Of a stretch of 64,000 nt of DNA, positions 1-9,250 are shown one piece after another. The translations under genes and the position numbers were made by a program. The stretch comes from Silanimonas sp. (GTDB lineage: Bacteria > Pseudomonadota > Gammaproteobacteria > Xanthomonadales > Xanthomonadaceae): NCBI RefSeq assembly GCF_027531545.1, contig NZ_JAPZSC010000016.1, positions 310,001-374,000 of the forward strand. Reading direction: 5' to 3'. The notes under the pieces were generated by a model. The model searched no databases. It was not told the origin of the DNA and saw nothing but the letters and a program-made list of their open reading frames with translations. Position 1 is the stretch's first letter. The number at the start of each line of letters is the position of its first letter.

Positions 1-890
1 GATTCGAGCGCGAAGACGTAGCGGCGATCGGTAGGTTCGAGCGTCAGCGTATAGGCGACACCGCCCGTCGACGGTGCGCTGGGCAGTGGCGGCGCCGGGA
101 AGCCGCCGAGCCATTCGTTGCGCGTCCACGCGCGCCCGTCGAAGCGTGTCAGCACGGGCCCCCGCCAATACAGCGTGTCGCTCGGCGGCGTCGGGCCGTC
201 GAAGCGCACCCGGAACGCCGGCTTGTCGCTCCCCATCAGGTCGATCCAATCGCCCGGGGCCATCGATTCGCTGAGGCCGGTGCGGGCGACGGCGTTTTCC
301 GGCAGGCCCCACAGCGGCGTCGGCAGTCGCGGGAACAGCCAGAAGCCGACGAGGGCCAGCGGCAGCGCCAACGCCAGCGATCGCAACAGATCCGCGCTTT
401 CGCGGCGCAACGGCTTGGGCGCGGCCGGAGCCTCGGCCAGCCGGCCCATCGCCAGAAGCACGCCGAGCGCGGCGAACAGGCCGAGGGCGAGGGTGATCGG
501 CCCCTGGTCCTGCAGGAAGGCGGCGAAAGGCGCGAACAGAGCGTAGGCGACCACGCGCTTGGCGTCGTCGAAGTCGCGTAGCTCGGACAGCTTCAGCACC
601 AGCATCGAGAGCATCAGCGCACTGCCGGCGTCGCGGCCGACGCGGAAGCCGAACCCCACCAACACGGCGCCGGTGATCACCACGACCAGCAGCAGCCGGA
701 GCGCAAGCGGCAGCGGCTTGCGAAGCGCACTCCAGCCCGAGACCAGAGCGACCGCGCCGATGCCCAGGCCGACGGTTTCCGGCAAGTGCAGCAGCAGGGG
801 CAGGGCTGCGGCCAGCACGGCGACCACCACGGCGCGTCGAAGCGATGGCGTGAGCACGGGGGCGAGCGCGGCTGCGGGGGCGGCACTCAT
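1..890 (-). CDS. TgpA-like transglutaminase-family membrane protein (DUF3488), 3' end off the window
   Basis: Only the first 296 codons are present; the gene runs off the left edge, so the periplasmic transglutaminase core cannot be seen. From the ATG at 890 the protein shows about seven hydrophobic segments (roughly residues 20-35, 38-53, 62-82, 89-103, 112-126, 131-149, 170-187). These are followed by an LFPRLPTPLWGLP segment typical of the DUF3488 N-terminal domain of TgpA. The start overlaps the stop of the DUF58 gene (ATGA), so translation is probably coupled. MoxR-DUF58-TgpA is a recurrent trio; in Pseudomonas the TgpA member is essential and acts at the inner membrane. The family call is good; the function here is by homology only. 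Confidence 0.85.
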   Translation of the reverse strand, partial: MSAAPAAALAPVLTPSLRRAVVVAVLAAALPLLLHLPETVGLGIGAVALVSGWSALRKPLPLALRLLLVVVITGAVLVGFGFRVGRDAGSALMLSMLVLKLSELRDFDDAKRVVAYALFAPFAAFLQDQGPITLALGLFAALGVLLAMGRLAEAPAAPKPLRRESADLLRSLALALPLALVGFWLFPRLPTPLWGLPENAVARTGLSESMAPGDWIDLMGSDKPAFRVRFDGPTPPSDTLYWRGPVLTRFDGRAWTRNEWLGGFPAPPLPSAPSTGGVAYTLTLEPTDRRYVFALE

Positions 891-1873
891 GCGCCGGCCT
901 CCGGCAGCAGTGCGAGCGCCCGCAGGCAGGCGTGGCGATGTTCCGGCCCGCGTGCCGGCCCCAGCGTGGTGCCGGGGATCTGCAGTCGATAGCGCCGGCC
1001 TTCGCGTTCGGCCTCCAGCACCCATCGCGCCAGTCGGGCGATGCGCTGCTCATGCGGCAGCTGGCGCAGCGCCTGCCAATCGAGCATCACGTCGCGCGCA
1101 ACGCCGGCTTCGTACTCGCGGACCATCAAGCGATCGAGTCGGGCACTCGCCTTCCACGCGATCTGGCGCGGCGCGTCGCCGTTCCGGTAGTCGCGGAGGT
1201 GGTGGGTGTCCTCGCCGCTGCGTTGGGCGCGAGGCTGTCGCGCGCCGTCGCTGGCCGCGCCCGGCAACGGCGGGCCGCTGCGCTCCAGCGCCGGGTAGAC
1301 AAGAACGCGTTGCTGCGGGCGCCACCAGCTCCACGCCCGTGCGAGGCCAAGGGGGCGCGTGGTGCTCAGGCGCAGTCGCCCGAGGTCCATCAAGCCGCGT
1401 CGCGCGGTCGGGATCGTCAGTTCGACCTCGGCGTCCGCGCCGGTGACGTGCAGGCTGGCGGGCAGGTCCACGGCCTCGCCGGCCGCGGCACGAAGCTGCA
1501 CCCCTTCGCGCGACCGCTTTCCGGATTCGAGGCGCAGCCTCAGCGCCAGTGATTCACCCGCATGCACCGGCTCGGCATGCAGCGCGGTGATGCGCAGGCC
1601 GGAAAGCCGAAGATGCGCGAGCACCACGCCGTTATGGACGATCGCCGCCAGCAGGAAAGCCAGCATCAGGCCGGGGTTGTTGTTGTAGTTCAGTGCGCCG
1701 AGCAGCATGCCCAGCACCAGCACGCCGACAAGCAGGCCCTGCCGCGTCGGCAGGACGTAGATGCGCTTGCGGTCGAGGGTGATCGGCAGCGGCTCCGGCT
1801 TCCGCCCCCGGACGAAGGGCAGCCGCGCGAGGCCGTCGTCGATGCGCTCGAGCACGTCGGGCCGGGACGGCAT
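887..1873 (-). CDS. DUF58 domain-containing membrane protein
   Basis: 328 residues. Two hydrophobic segments near the N-terminus (about 45-60 and 68-86) are followed by a soluble region carrying the DUF58 signature around residue 230 (a DYRNGDAPRQI run followed by WKASA). This degenerate vWA-like fold is usually encoded next to MoxR AAA+ ATPases. The start lies 2 nt downstream of the moxR stop and the stop overlaps the TgpA-like start, so the three genes form one operon. MoxR ATPases are thought to act as chaperones for vWA/DUF58 partners; the precise client here is unknown. Confidence 0.9.
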   Translation of the reverse strand: MPSRPDVLERIDDGLARLPFVRGRKPEPLPITLDRKRIYVLPTRQGLLVGVLVLGMLLGALNYNNNPGLMLAFLLAAIVHNGVVLAHLRLSGLRITALHAEPVHAGESLALRLRLESGKRSREGVQLRAAAGEAVDLPASLHVTGADAEVELTIPTARRGLMDLGRLRLSTTRPLGLARAWSWWRPQQRVLVYPALERSGPPLPGAASDGARQPRAQRSGEDTHHLRDYRNGDAPRQIAWKASARLDRLMVREYEAGVARDVMLDWQALRQLPHEQRIARLARWVLEAEREGRRYRLQIPGTTLGPARGPEHRHACLRALALLPEAGA

Positions 1874-1875
1874 CG

Positions 1876-2829
<954 letters not shown>

Positions 2830-2866
2830 GGGCAGTGCGGCAGCAGGGGAAGGCCTCGAGTCTCGC

Positions 2867-4426
2867 ATGGCCGATTCGTCGGCCCGCGTGAAGTTCATCG
2901 CGCTCTGGGCGCTGCTGCTGGTCGCGAAGTTGGCCTTCGCCGCGAGCATGCCGCTGTTCGGCGACGAGGCGTTCTACGCGTGGGAGGCCTTGCACCCCGC
3001 ATGGGCCTATTCCGACCTGCCGGGCGGCACGGCGGCGGCCGTCGGCCTTGGTTTGGTGCTGCTCGACGGGCTGCCACTGCCCCGCGAGTTCGGCGTGCGG
3101 CTGGTGTTCCTGCTGGCTGGTGCCGCGATCCCCTGGCTGGTGGTCCGCATCGCTCGCCGTCTGGGCACGTGCGAGCAAGCATGGCGTGCGGGACTGTGGA
3201 GCTTGCCGATTCCGCTGCTGATGCCGATGGGCGTCATGGCCTTGCCCGACGCCCTGATGACGTTGGCGGCCCTGCTGGCCCTCGATGCCTGTGCCGGCCT
3301 GCTGCACGATGACGAGGCGCCGCGAGGCCGGCTCTACGCACAGTTCGCCGTCGCCCTCGCCCTCGGCGCGTTCACCCACTACCGCTTCGGCCCGATCCTG
3401 CTGGTCGGTGCCGCCGCATTCTTCGCTACCGGTGGGTGGCGCCGGCGTGGCGACCTTGGCCTCTGGTTGGCGCTCATCGTTGGTGCCGCGGCCTGGTGGC
3501 CGATCATCCAGTACAACCTCGAGATGCAGGGCGCGGGACTGCATTTCCAGCTCGTGGAGCGCCACCCGTGGCACTTCAACGCGAAAGGCCTGCTGCAGCC
3601 GCTGCTGCAGGCGGTGATCACCACGCCGGTGCTCTATGGGCTGTTCGGTTGGGCGCTGTGGGCGAATCGCCGGGCGCCGCAGCCTGTACTGCGTTTCGTC
3701 GCGCTCGCCGGCGGCGGGCTCTGGCTGCTGTACGCGTTGCTCGCACCCTTCGTCGACAAGGCGCGATTCTCCTTGCACTGGCCCGTTCCCGCCTACCTGT
3801 TGGCCGCGGCCCTGCTACCGATCGCCCTCGATGCCGCGAGGAATCGTTGGGCCGGGCGCCTGGCGCCCTGGGGTGCGGGCATGGCTGCGGGTGCGACGGC
3901 CCTGATGCTGGCGGCGTTCGTCCTGCCGTCGTCGCCGCAGTTGGCGGCGCGTGCCGCCGGGACCGCGCTCTATCCGGACAACTTCGTCGGCTGGGAGGAG
4001 ATCGCCAGCGCGCTCCGGCCCCGGCTAGCCGATGGCGATGTCGTCGTGGCCGACCACTTCATGCTTGCCGCCCAGCTCAGCTTCTCGCTCGGTGGCCGCC
4101 CCGAGGTTTACGTGCTCGACCACTGGAACAACCACAAGCACGGCCGGGCGCCGCAGATCGCCCTCTGGGGCTACGACGAAGCGGCGCTGTCGCGGCTCGC
4201 CCCCGGCACGCGGGTCTGGATCGCCTTCGAGGTCGCCGAGACGCCGGTGCGCGACCACGCCGGGTGGGTGGCACGTCCGTGCCGCTGGTTTGAATCGGTC
4301 GAGTACGTTGCCACTATCGATGGCCCGGGCGGCGGCAAGCGCTTCTGGCTCTACCACGGCGTACGCCGCGCGGGCTCGGTGGAGCAGGCCGGCCTCGTCT
4401 GCGACGCCCGGCCGCCGGTCCGCTAG
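2867..4426 (+). CDS. GT39/ArnT-like membrane glycosyltransferase
   Basis: 519 residues with many hydrophobic segments over the first 350 or so. The first periplasmic loop carries the acidic pair FGDEAFYAWE (D33, E34), where ArnT/PMT-type enzymes that use polyprenyl-phosphate sugars place their catalytic acid, and an HPAWAYSDLPGG segment follows. The C-terminal part is soluble and contains DHWNNHKHGRAP. A sugar or aminosugar is probably moved from a lipid carrier to a lipid or glycan on the periplasmic face; the substrate cannot be read from the sequence. The ATG at 2867 begins divergently from moxR. The open frame extends further upstream into moxR, but that part is antisense to a real gene. 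Confidence 0.8.
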   Translation: MADSSARVKFIALWALLLVAKLAFAASMPLFGDEAFYAWEALHPAWAYSDLPGGTAAAVGLGLVLLDGLPLPREFGVRLVFLLAGAAIPWLVVRIARRLGTCEQAWRAGLWSLPIPLLMPMGVMALPDALMTLAALLALDACAGLLHDDEAPRGRLYAQFAVALALGAFTHYRFGPILLVGAAAFFATGGWRRRGDLGLWLALIVGAAAWWPIIQYNLEMQGAGLHFQLVERHPWHFNAKGLLQPLLQAVITTPVLYGLFGWALWANRRAPQPVLRFVALAGGGLWLLYALLAPFVDKARFSLHWPVPAYLLAAALLPIALDAARNRWAGRLAPWGAGMAAGATALMLAAFVLPSSPQLAARAAGTALYPDNFVGWEEIASALRPRLADGDVVVADHFMLAAQLSFSLGGRPEVYVLDHWNNHKHGRAPQIALWGYDEAALSRLAPGTRVWIAFEVAETPVRDHAGWVARPCRWFESVEYVATIDGPGGGKRFWLYHGVRRAGSVEQAGLVCDARPPVR

Positions 4427-4444
4427 GGCAGGGCCGCCCGCTTC

Positions 4445-4945
4445 TCAGGCTTGGGGAGCGTCCCCGTCGGTCGCACGGCGCAACGACGCGGGTTCGCGCA
4501 GCGCGGCTTCATGGGCCGCATCGGTGGCCTGAGTGAGGGCGTCGCCTGCGGATTCCAGTGCGGCCAGCTGCTCGGCGAGGCGGTTGTGCGCCCTCTGCAG
4601 GGCAGCGCGGGCGTCGTCGAGTTCGAGGCGGGTGGCGCGCAGGCCGTTCGACTGGATCCACAGCCGGTGCTGAAGGAGATCGCGCTTGGCCTCGCGGATC
4701 AGCGGCTCGCCGTCCAGCGCCTGTTGTGCGCCCGAGCCCAGATCGCCCGCCAGACGGCCGACGACGCTCCGCCAGGCCGTCATGCGCTCGCTGGCGCGCG
4801 CGAGCAGGATCTGGACCGCATCGGCGAGGTCCAGCAGTTCGCGCAGGCGCCGCTCGCGGACCCGGCGCCCGCGATAGAAGATCCCCACGCCGGCGGCGAG
4901 CAGCACGAAGGCGACGAGGGCGAGGGTGGAAAAACCGAAGTCCAT
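4445..4945 (-). CDS. Small membrane-anchored coiled-coil protein, unknown function
   Basis: 166 residues. An N-terminal hydrophobic anchor (about residues 4-22) is followed by a basic stretch and then a long Ala/Leu/Glu/Arg-rich region likely to be helical or coiled coil. I do not recognise a family. It converges on the glycosyltransferase (18-bp gap) and diverges from yceD. The start at 4945 is the first ATG giving a membrane anchor; the open frame continues upstream into antisense sequence, which I do not use. Confidence 0.7.
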   Translation of the reverse strand: MDFGFSTLALVAFVLLAAGVGIFYRGRRVRERRLRELLDLADAVQILLARASERMTAWRSVVGRLAGDLGSGAQQALDGEPLIREAKRDLLQHRLWIQSNGLRATRLELDDARAALQRAHNRLAEQLAALESAGDALTQATDAAHEAALREPASLRRATDGDAPQA

Positions 4946-5051
4946 GCGGAACCGGGTTCGAGGGTGGGGGTCGAGTGTGCCCCCCGCGCTTCGCGCAGGG
5001 CAACGCGGGGTGGCGGAGGGGGCGGCGTCTGAACGGCCCCAGGCCCTTGAT

Positions 5052-5080
5052 TTGACACAGGGGACGGCCCTCCTTACCCT
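5052..5080 (+). promoter_or_regulatory. Sigma-70 promoter for yceD-rpmF
   Basis: A perfect TTGACA -35 box (5052-5057) is separated by 17 bp from TACCCT (5075-5080), which keeps the three most conserved -10 positions. Transcription would start near 5087, only about 3 nt before the yceD ATG at 5090, so the mRNA may be almost leaderless. No ribosome binding site is visible upstream of that ATG, which fits. Confidence 0.6.
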
Positions 5081-5089
5081 TGCGCGCTT

Positions 5090-5623
5090 ATGTCCGCGAC
5101 CTCGCTTTCCGTGGTGGACGCATGGCGGATGGTTTCCGCCGCGCGTATCTTCACCGGCCGCGTCCCGCTGTCCTCCTTCACCCGGCTCGCCGGCCTGCTG
5201 GCGGATACCGAGGGCGAGTGCCGCTACGAGATCGAGTTCGGGCGTGATCTCTCCGGTCTGGCGACGATCGACATCGTCGCCGAGGCCGAGTTGCCGCTGG
5301 TTTGCCAGCGGTCGCTCGAGCGCTTCCTGTACCCGGTGTCGTCGCGGCAGCAGCTTGGTCTGCTGGCCGACGAATCGGAAGAGGCCGCGCTCCCGGAAGG
5401 GGTCGAGCCCGCCCTGGTGGGCCCGGATGGCACGTTGCACCCGCTGGAGCTGGTCGAGGACGAACTGATCCTCGCGGTGCCGGCCTTCCCGGTGAAGCCG
5501 GGCAGTGCGGAAGTGGAGGCGGTCTGGAACGACGCCACCGCCGAAGTGGAAGAAGAACAACCCAGAATCAACCCTTTCGCCGCGCTCGCCGCGCTGAAAG
5601 GCCGCAAGACCCTCGGAGATTGA
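5090..5623 (+). CDS. yceD: YceD family (DUF177) protein
   Basis: 177 residues, the usual length of YceD/DUF177 proteins, which almost always precede rpmF and have been linked to 23S rRNA or ribosome assembly. The central FxxELPLVCQRSLE-type region and the acidic middle are typical. The family's CxxC pattern is reduced to one cysteine here, as expected in this lineage. It is co-transcribed with rpmF (3-bp gap). The alternative in-frame ATG at 5129 would remove a conserved N-terminal stretch, so I keep 5090, which may be read from a near-leaderless message. Confidence 0.88.
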   Translation: MSATSLSVVDAWRMVSAARIFTGRVPLSSFTRLAGLLADTEGECRYEIEFGRDLSGLATIDIVAEAELPLVCQRSLERFLYPVSSRQQLGLLADESEEAALPEGVEPALVGPDGTLHPLELVEDELILAVPAFPVKPGSAEVEAVWNDATAEVEEEQPRINPFAALAALKGRKTLGD

Positions 5624-5626
5624 CCC

Positions 5627-5821
5627 ATGGCCGTCCAGAAATCCCGCGTCACCCCGTCCCGTCGTGGCCAGCGCCGCTCGCACGATGCGCTTTCCGCCAA
5701 GCAGCTCGCCACCGACCCGACCAGCGGTGAGACGCACCTGCGCCACCACGTCACCGCCGACGGTTTCTACCGCGGCAAGAAGGTGATCGACACCAAGTCG
5801 AAGGTTTCCGACGCCGAGTGA
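5627..5821 (+). CDS. rpmF: 50S ribosomal protein L32
   Basis: 64 residues beginning [20 protein letters not shown], the standard start of bacterial L32, and ending in an acidic tail. It is a small basic protein of the large ribosomal subunit. The four-cysteine zinc ribbon seen in some L32 proteins is absent, so this is the zinc-free type. It follows yceD closely and is followed by a strong intrinsic terminator (5906-5938), so yceD-rpmF can be an independent unit from the fab genes downstream. Confidence 0.98.
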   Translation: MAVQKSRVTPSRRGQRRSHDALSAKQLATDPTSGETHLRHHVTADGFYRGKKVIDTKSKVSDAE

Positions 5822-5905
5822 TCGGCCGGCATGGCGCCCGGCGCCAGCCTTCAGACCGTCCTCGAAGGGCTTGCCAACGGCGGTCCTTCGGGTGACGCTG
5901 CGATG

Positions 5906-5938
5906 ACGCGACGGTTCGCCCCGTCGCGTTTCGTTTTT
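5906..5938 (+). terminator. Intrinsic terminator after rpmF
   Basis: A 9-bp perfect stem (ACGCGACGG at 5906-5914 pairing with CCGTCGCGT at 5921-5929) with a 6-nt loop is followed by TTCGTTTTT. It lies between rpmF and fabH. Confidence 0.85.
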
Positions 5939-5991
5939 CTGCGCCACCGTACGCCCGCGAAGGGCGCCGGGGTGCCCTGGAGCCTTCGAGA

Positions 5992-6966
5992 ATGACCGTC
6001 TATTCGCGCATCGCCGGCACCGGTAGCTACCTGCCGGAGAAGATCCTCACCAACGCCGACCTCGAGAAGATCGTCGAGACCTCGGACCAGTGGATCCGCG
6101 AGCGCACCGGCATCCAGCAGCGGCACATCGCCGCCGAGGGACAGACCACGGTCGATCTCGCCGAGCAGGCCGCGCTGCGCGCCATGGAGGCGGCCGGCGT
6201 CAGCGCCGCCGAGCTCGACCTGATCGTCATGGGCACCACCACGCCCGACATCATCTTCCCGAGTTCGGCCTGCCTCCTGCAGGCGCGCCTCGGCGCGAAT
6301 GGATGCCCGGCTTTCGACGTCAACGCTGCCTGTTCGGGCTTCATTTTCGCGCTCACCACCGCTGACAAGTTCATCCGCAGCGGTGCGGCGAAGACGGTGC
6401 TGGTCGTCGGCTCCGAGACCTTGACGCGCATGCTCGACTGGTCGGACCGCAACACCTGCGTGCTGTTCGGCGATGGCGCCGGCGCGGTGGTGCTGAAGGC
6501 CGATGCCGAGACCGGCATCCTCAGCACGCACCTGCATTCCGACGGCGGCAAGAAGGAGCTGCTGTACAACCCGGTGGGCGTCTCCGCGGGCTTCAAGCTC
6601 GACGAGAAGAACGCCGGCGTGCGCGTACTGATGGCCGGAAGCGACGTCTTCAAGTACGCGGTGAAGGCCCTCGACAGCGTTGTCGACGAGGCCCTCGAGG
6701 CCAACGGCATCGACAAGGCCCAGCTCGACTGGCTGATCCCGCACCAGGCCAACCTGCGAATCATCGAAGCGACCGCCAAGCGCCTTGCCATGCCGATGGA
6801 CCGCGTGGTGCTCACGGTGCACAAGCACGGCAACACCTCGGCGGCGTCGGTGCCGCTGGCGCTGGACGAAGCCGTGCGTTCGGGCAAGGTGCAGCGCGGC
6901 CAGCTGGTGCTGATGGAAGCCTTCGGCGGCGGCTTCACCTGGGGCTCGGCGCTGATGCGCTACTGA
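5992..6966 (+). CDS. fabH: 3-oxoacyl-ACP synthase III (KAS III)
   Basis: 324 residues. It condenses acetyl-CoA with malonyl-ACP to start fatty-acid synthesis. The catalytic triad is complete: Cys114 (in NAACSGF), His251 (IPHQANLR) and Asn281 (HGNTS). A GGAG lies about 12 nt upstream of the ATG. The gene stands directly after the rpmF terminator; plsX, which sits between rpmF and fabH/fabD in many proteobacteria, is not here. First gene of the fatty-acid cluster. Confidence 0.97.
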   Translation: MTVYSRIAGTGSYLPEKILTNADLEKIVETSDQWIRERTGIQQRHIAAEGQTTVDLAEQAALRAMEAAGVSAAELDLIVMGTTTPDIIFPSSACLLQARLGANGCPAFDVNAACSGFIFALTTADKFIRSGAAKTVLVVGSETLTRMLDWSDRNTCVLFGDGAGAVVLKADAETGILSTHLHSDGGKKELLYNPVGVSAGFKLDEKNAGVRVLMAGSDVFKYAVKALDSVVDEALEANGIDKAQLDWLIPHQANLRIIEATAKRLAMPMDRVVLTVHKHGNTSAASVPLALDEAVRSGKVQRGQLVLMEAFGGGFTWGSALMRY

Positions 6967-7020
6967 GCCCACGGGCTCGGCGGGGCGGCGCCATACCGCC
7001 TCGTACAGACGGATTCGCGC

Positions 7021-7053
7021 GGGCGGCCCTATCATGGCCGCCCGTCTCGTTTT
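7021..7053 (+). terminator. Hairpin with short T-run between fabH and fabD (possible attenuator)
   Basis: A perfect 8-bp stem (GGGCGGCC at 7021-7028, GGCCGCCC at 7036-7043) with a 7-nt loop is followed by GTCTCGTTTT. The loop contains TATCAT, which also resembles a -10 box, so it may instead be part of a fabD promoter; no good -35 box is visible 17 bp upstream. Confidence 0.4.
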
Positions 7054-7066
7054 CCGGACCCGCTGC

Positions 7067-8008
7067 ATGACTGCACCGCTCGCCTTCGTGTTCCCCGGCC
7101 AGGGCTCGCAGAGCGTCGGCATGCTCGCCGAACTCTCCGAACTGAACCCCGGCGTGCGCGCGACCTTCGACGAGGCCAGCGACGGCGCGGGCGTGGACCT
7201 CTGGGCGCTCTCGCAGGGAGGCCCGGAAGAGCAGCTCAACCGCACTGAATACACCCAGCCGGCCCTGCTGGCCGCCAGCATCGCCGTGTGGCGCTTGTGG
7301 CAGGCCCGCGGCGGCGCCACGCCGCGCGCGCTGGCCGGCCACAGCCTCGGTGAGTACAGCGCCCTCGTCGCTGCCGGCGCGCTGACGCTGCGCGACGCGG
7401 CCCACCTCGTGCGCCTGCGCGGCCAGCTGATGCAGGACGCCGCGCCCGCCGGCACCGGCGCGATGGCCGCCGTGCTCGGCGCCGAGGACGCGGTGGTCGA
7501 AGCCGCCTGCGCCGACGCTGCGCATGCCGAAGTGGTCGTGCCGGCCAATTACAACTCGCCCGGCCAGATCGTCATTGGTGGCCATGCTGCAGCCGTCGAT
7601 CGCGCCATCGCCCTGCTGGCCGAGCGCGGCGTTCGCAAGGCGGTGAAGCTCGCCGTTTCGGTGCCGTCGCATACGCCGCTGATGCGCGAAGCGGCCAACC
7701 GGCTGGCCCAGGTCGTCGCCGGCCTCGACTGGCGCGCCCCGTCGATCCCGGTCGTGCAGAACGTCGACGCCGCCGCGCACGAATCCGTCGAAGCCATCGC
7801 CGAGGCCCTCGTGCGCCAGCTCTACCTCCCGGTGCAGTGGACGCGCTGCGTGCAGGCGCTCGCCGGCATGGGCGCGACGACGCTCGTCGAGTGTGGCCCC
7901 GGCAAGGTGCTCACCGGCCTCGCCAAGCGCATCGACAAGTCGATCGACGGCAAGTCGACCTCGACGCCCGCGGATTTCGACGCTGCGCTGGGCGGCCCCG
8001 CGGCCTGA
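7067..8008 (+). CDS. fabD: Malonyl-CoA:ACP transacylase
   Basis: 313 residues. It loads malonate onto acyl carrier protein. GQGSQ (11-15), the nucleophile Ser93 in GHSLGEY and His202 in SVPSHTPLM are all present, and the length is normal. The ATG at 7067 gives the standard FVFPGQGSQ start; an upstream frame extension from 7034 lies in the hairpin region and is rejected. It belongs to the fabH-fabD-fabG-acpP-fabF cluster. Confidence 0.97.
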   Translation: MTAPLAFVFPGQGSQSVGMLAELSELNPGVRATFDEASDGAGVDLWALSQGGPEEQLNRTEYTQPALLAASIAVWRLWQARGGATPRALAGHSLGEYSALVAAGALTLRDAAHLVRLRGQLMQDAAPAGTGAMAAVLGAEDAVVEAACADAAHAEVVVPANYNSPGQIVIGGHAAAVDRAIALLAERGVRKAVKLAVSVPSHTPLMREAANRLAQVVAGLDWRAPSIPVVQNVDAAAHESVEAIAEALVRQLYLPVQWTRCVQALAGMGATTLVECGPGKVLTGLAKRIDKSIDGKSTSTPADFDAALGGPAA

Positions 8009-8065
8009 GCCGCGCCGCACGCATCAGCGTTGTTCCCTTTCCCTTGATCCTTACGCCGAATTGCC

Positions 8066-8809
8066 ATGTCCAACGAACTGAACGGTGAAATCGCCCTCGT
8101 CACCGGTGCCAGCCGCGGCATCGGTGCCGCGATCGCCGACCTGCTCGCCTCGAAGGGCGCGACCGTCATCGGCACGGCCACTACCGAGTCCGGTGCGGCG
8201 GCCATCGGTGAACGTCTCAAGCCGCTGGGCGGCCATGGGCGCGCGCTCGACGTCACCGACGGCGCCGCCGTCGAGGCGCTCATTGATGCGATCGCCAAGG
8301 AATTCGGCGCGGTGGGCATCCTCGTCAACAATGCTGGCATCACCCGCGACAACCTGCTGATGCGGATGAAGGACGAGGACTGGAACGCCATCATCGACAC
8401 CAACCTCAGCTCGATCTTCCGCACCAGCAAGGCGGTCATGCGCGGCATGATGAAGGCGCGCAAGGGCCGCATCATCAACATCGCTTCCGTCATCGGCGTC
8501 ACCGGCAATGCCGGCCAGGCGAACTACGCCGCCGCCAAGGCCGGCATCATCGGCTTCTCGAAGTCGATGGCCCGCGAGATCGGGTCGCGCAACATCACCG
8601 TCAACGTCGTGGCGCCGGGCTTCATCGAGACCGACATGACCCGCGACCTGCCGGAAGAGGCCAAGGCCAAGATGCTCGCCGACATCGCGCTGGGCCGCCT
8701 CGGCAGCCCCCGCGACATCGCCGAGGCCGTGGCCTTCCTGGCCGGCCCGGCGGCTGCCTACATCACCGGCGAAACCCTGCATGTCAACGGCGGCATGCAC
8801 ATGGCATAG
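8066..8809 (+). CDS. fabG: 3-oxoacyl-ACP reductase
   Basis: 247 residues, a short-chain dehydrogenase that uses NADPH to reduce 3-ketoacyl-ACP. The nucleotide-binding TGASRGIG (13-20), NNAG and the catalytic Ser141, Tyr154 and Lys158 are present. The C-terminus ends in the usual GETLHVNGGMHM segment. It is separated from fabD by 57 bp and from acpP by 107 bp. A TAGAAT (8807-8812) across its stop may be the -10 of an acpP promoter, but its -35 is poor. Confidence 0.97.
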   Translation: MSNELNGEIALVTGASRGIGAAIADLLASKGATVIGTATTESGAAAIGERLKPLGGHGRALDVTDGAAVEALIDAIAKEFGAVGILVNNAGITRDNLLMRMKDEDWNAIIDTNLSSIFRTSKAVMRGMMKARKGRIINIASVIGVTGNAGQANYAAAKAGIIGFSKSMAREIGSRNITVNVVAPGFIETDMTRDLPEEAKAKMLADIALGRLGSPRDIAEAVAFLAGPAAAYITGETLHVNGGMHMA

Positions 8810-8916
8810 AATCCGGCCCGCAAGCCTGAATCCGGCGGCCCGCTGCTTAGACGCGCACGGCCCCGCCCCGACAACAAGCGTCTGAAACGTGGCATACCCG
8901 GGAGGGATCAAGACCC

Positions 8917-9156
8917 ATGAGCACCATCGAAGAGCGCGTCAAGAAGATCGTCATCGAACAGCTGGGCGTGAAGGAAGAGGACGTGACCAACACGGCCTCC
9001 TTCGTCGACGACCTCGGCGCCGACTCGCTGGACACCGTCGAGCTGGTGATGGCCCTCGAGGAAGAGTTCGAGTGCGAGATCCCGGACGAGGAAGCCGAGA
9101 AGATCACGTCGGTCCAGCAGGCCATCGACTACATCAAGGCGCACGTCAAGGCGTAA
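8917..9156 (+). CDS. acpP: Acyl carrier protein
   Basis: 79 residues, strongly acidic, with the phosphopantetheine attachment site Ser37 in GADSLD. It carries growing acyl chains for all Fab enzymes and for lipid A and phospholipid synthesis. A GGAGG ribosome binding site lies at 8901-8905, 11 nt before the ATG. The long leader (107 nt from fabG) and the strong terminator immediately after the gene suggest it can be made as a separate abundant transcript. Confidence 0.98.
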   Translation: MSTIEERVKKIVIEQLGVKEEDVTNTASFVDDLGADSLDTVELVMALEEEFECEIPDEEAEKITSVQQAIDYIKAHVKA

Positions 9157-9172
9157 GCCCGATTGCGTCAGG

Positions 9173-9205
9173 CGCCGCGTCCTTCACGGGGCGCGGCGTT
9201 TTGTT
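9173..9205 (+). terminator. Intrinsic terminator between acpP and fabF
   Basis: A 10-bp stem with one T-G wobble (CGCCGCGTCC at 9173-9182, GGGCGCGGCG at 9189-9198) is followed by TTTTGTT. It would uncouple the high acpP transcript from fabF. Confidence 0.85.
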
Positions 9206-9250
9206 ATCGGTGGCCCTCGCCGCCGGAACCCGATCCAAGGAGTGCTCCTA

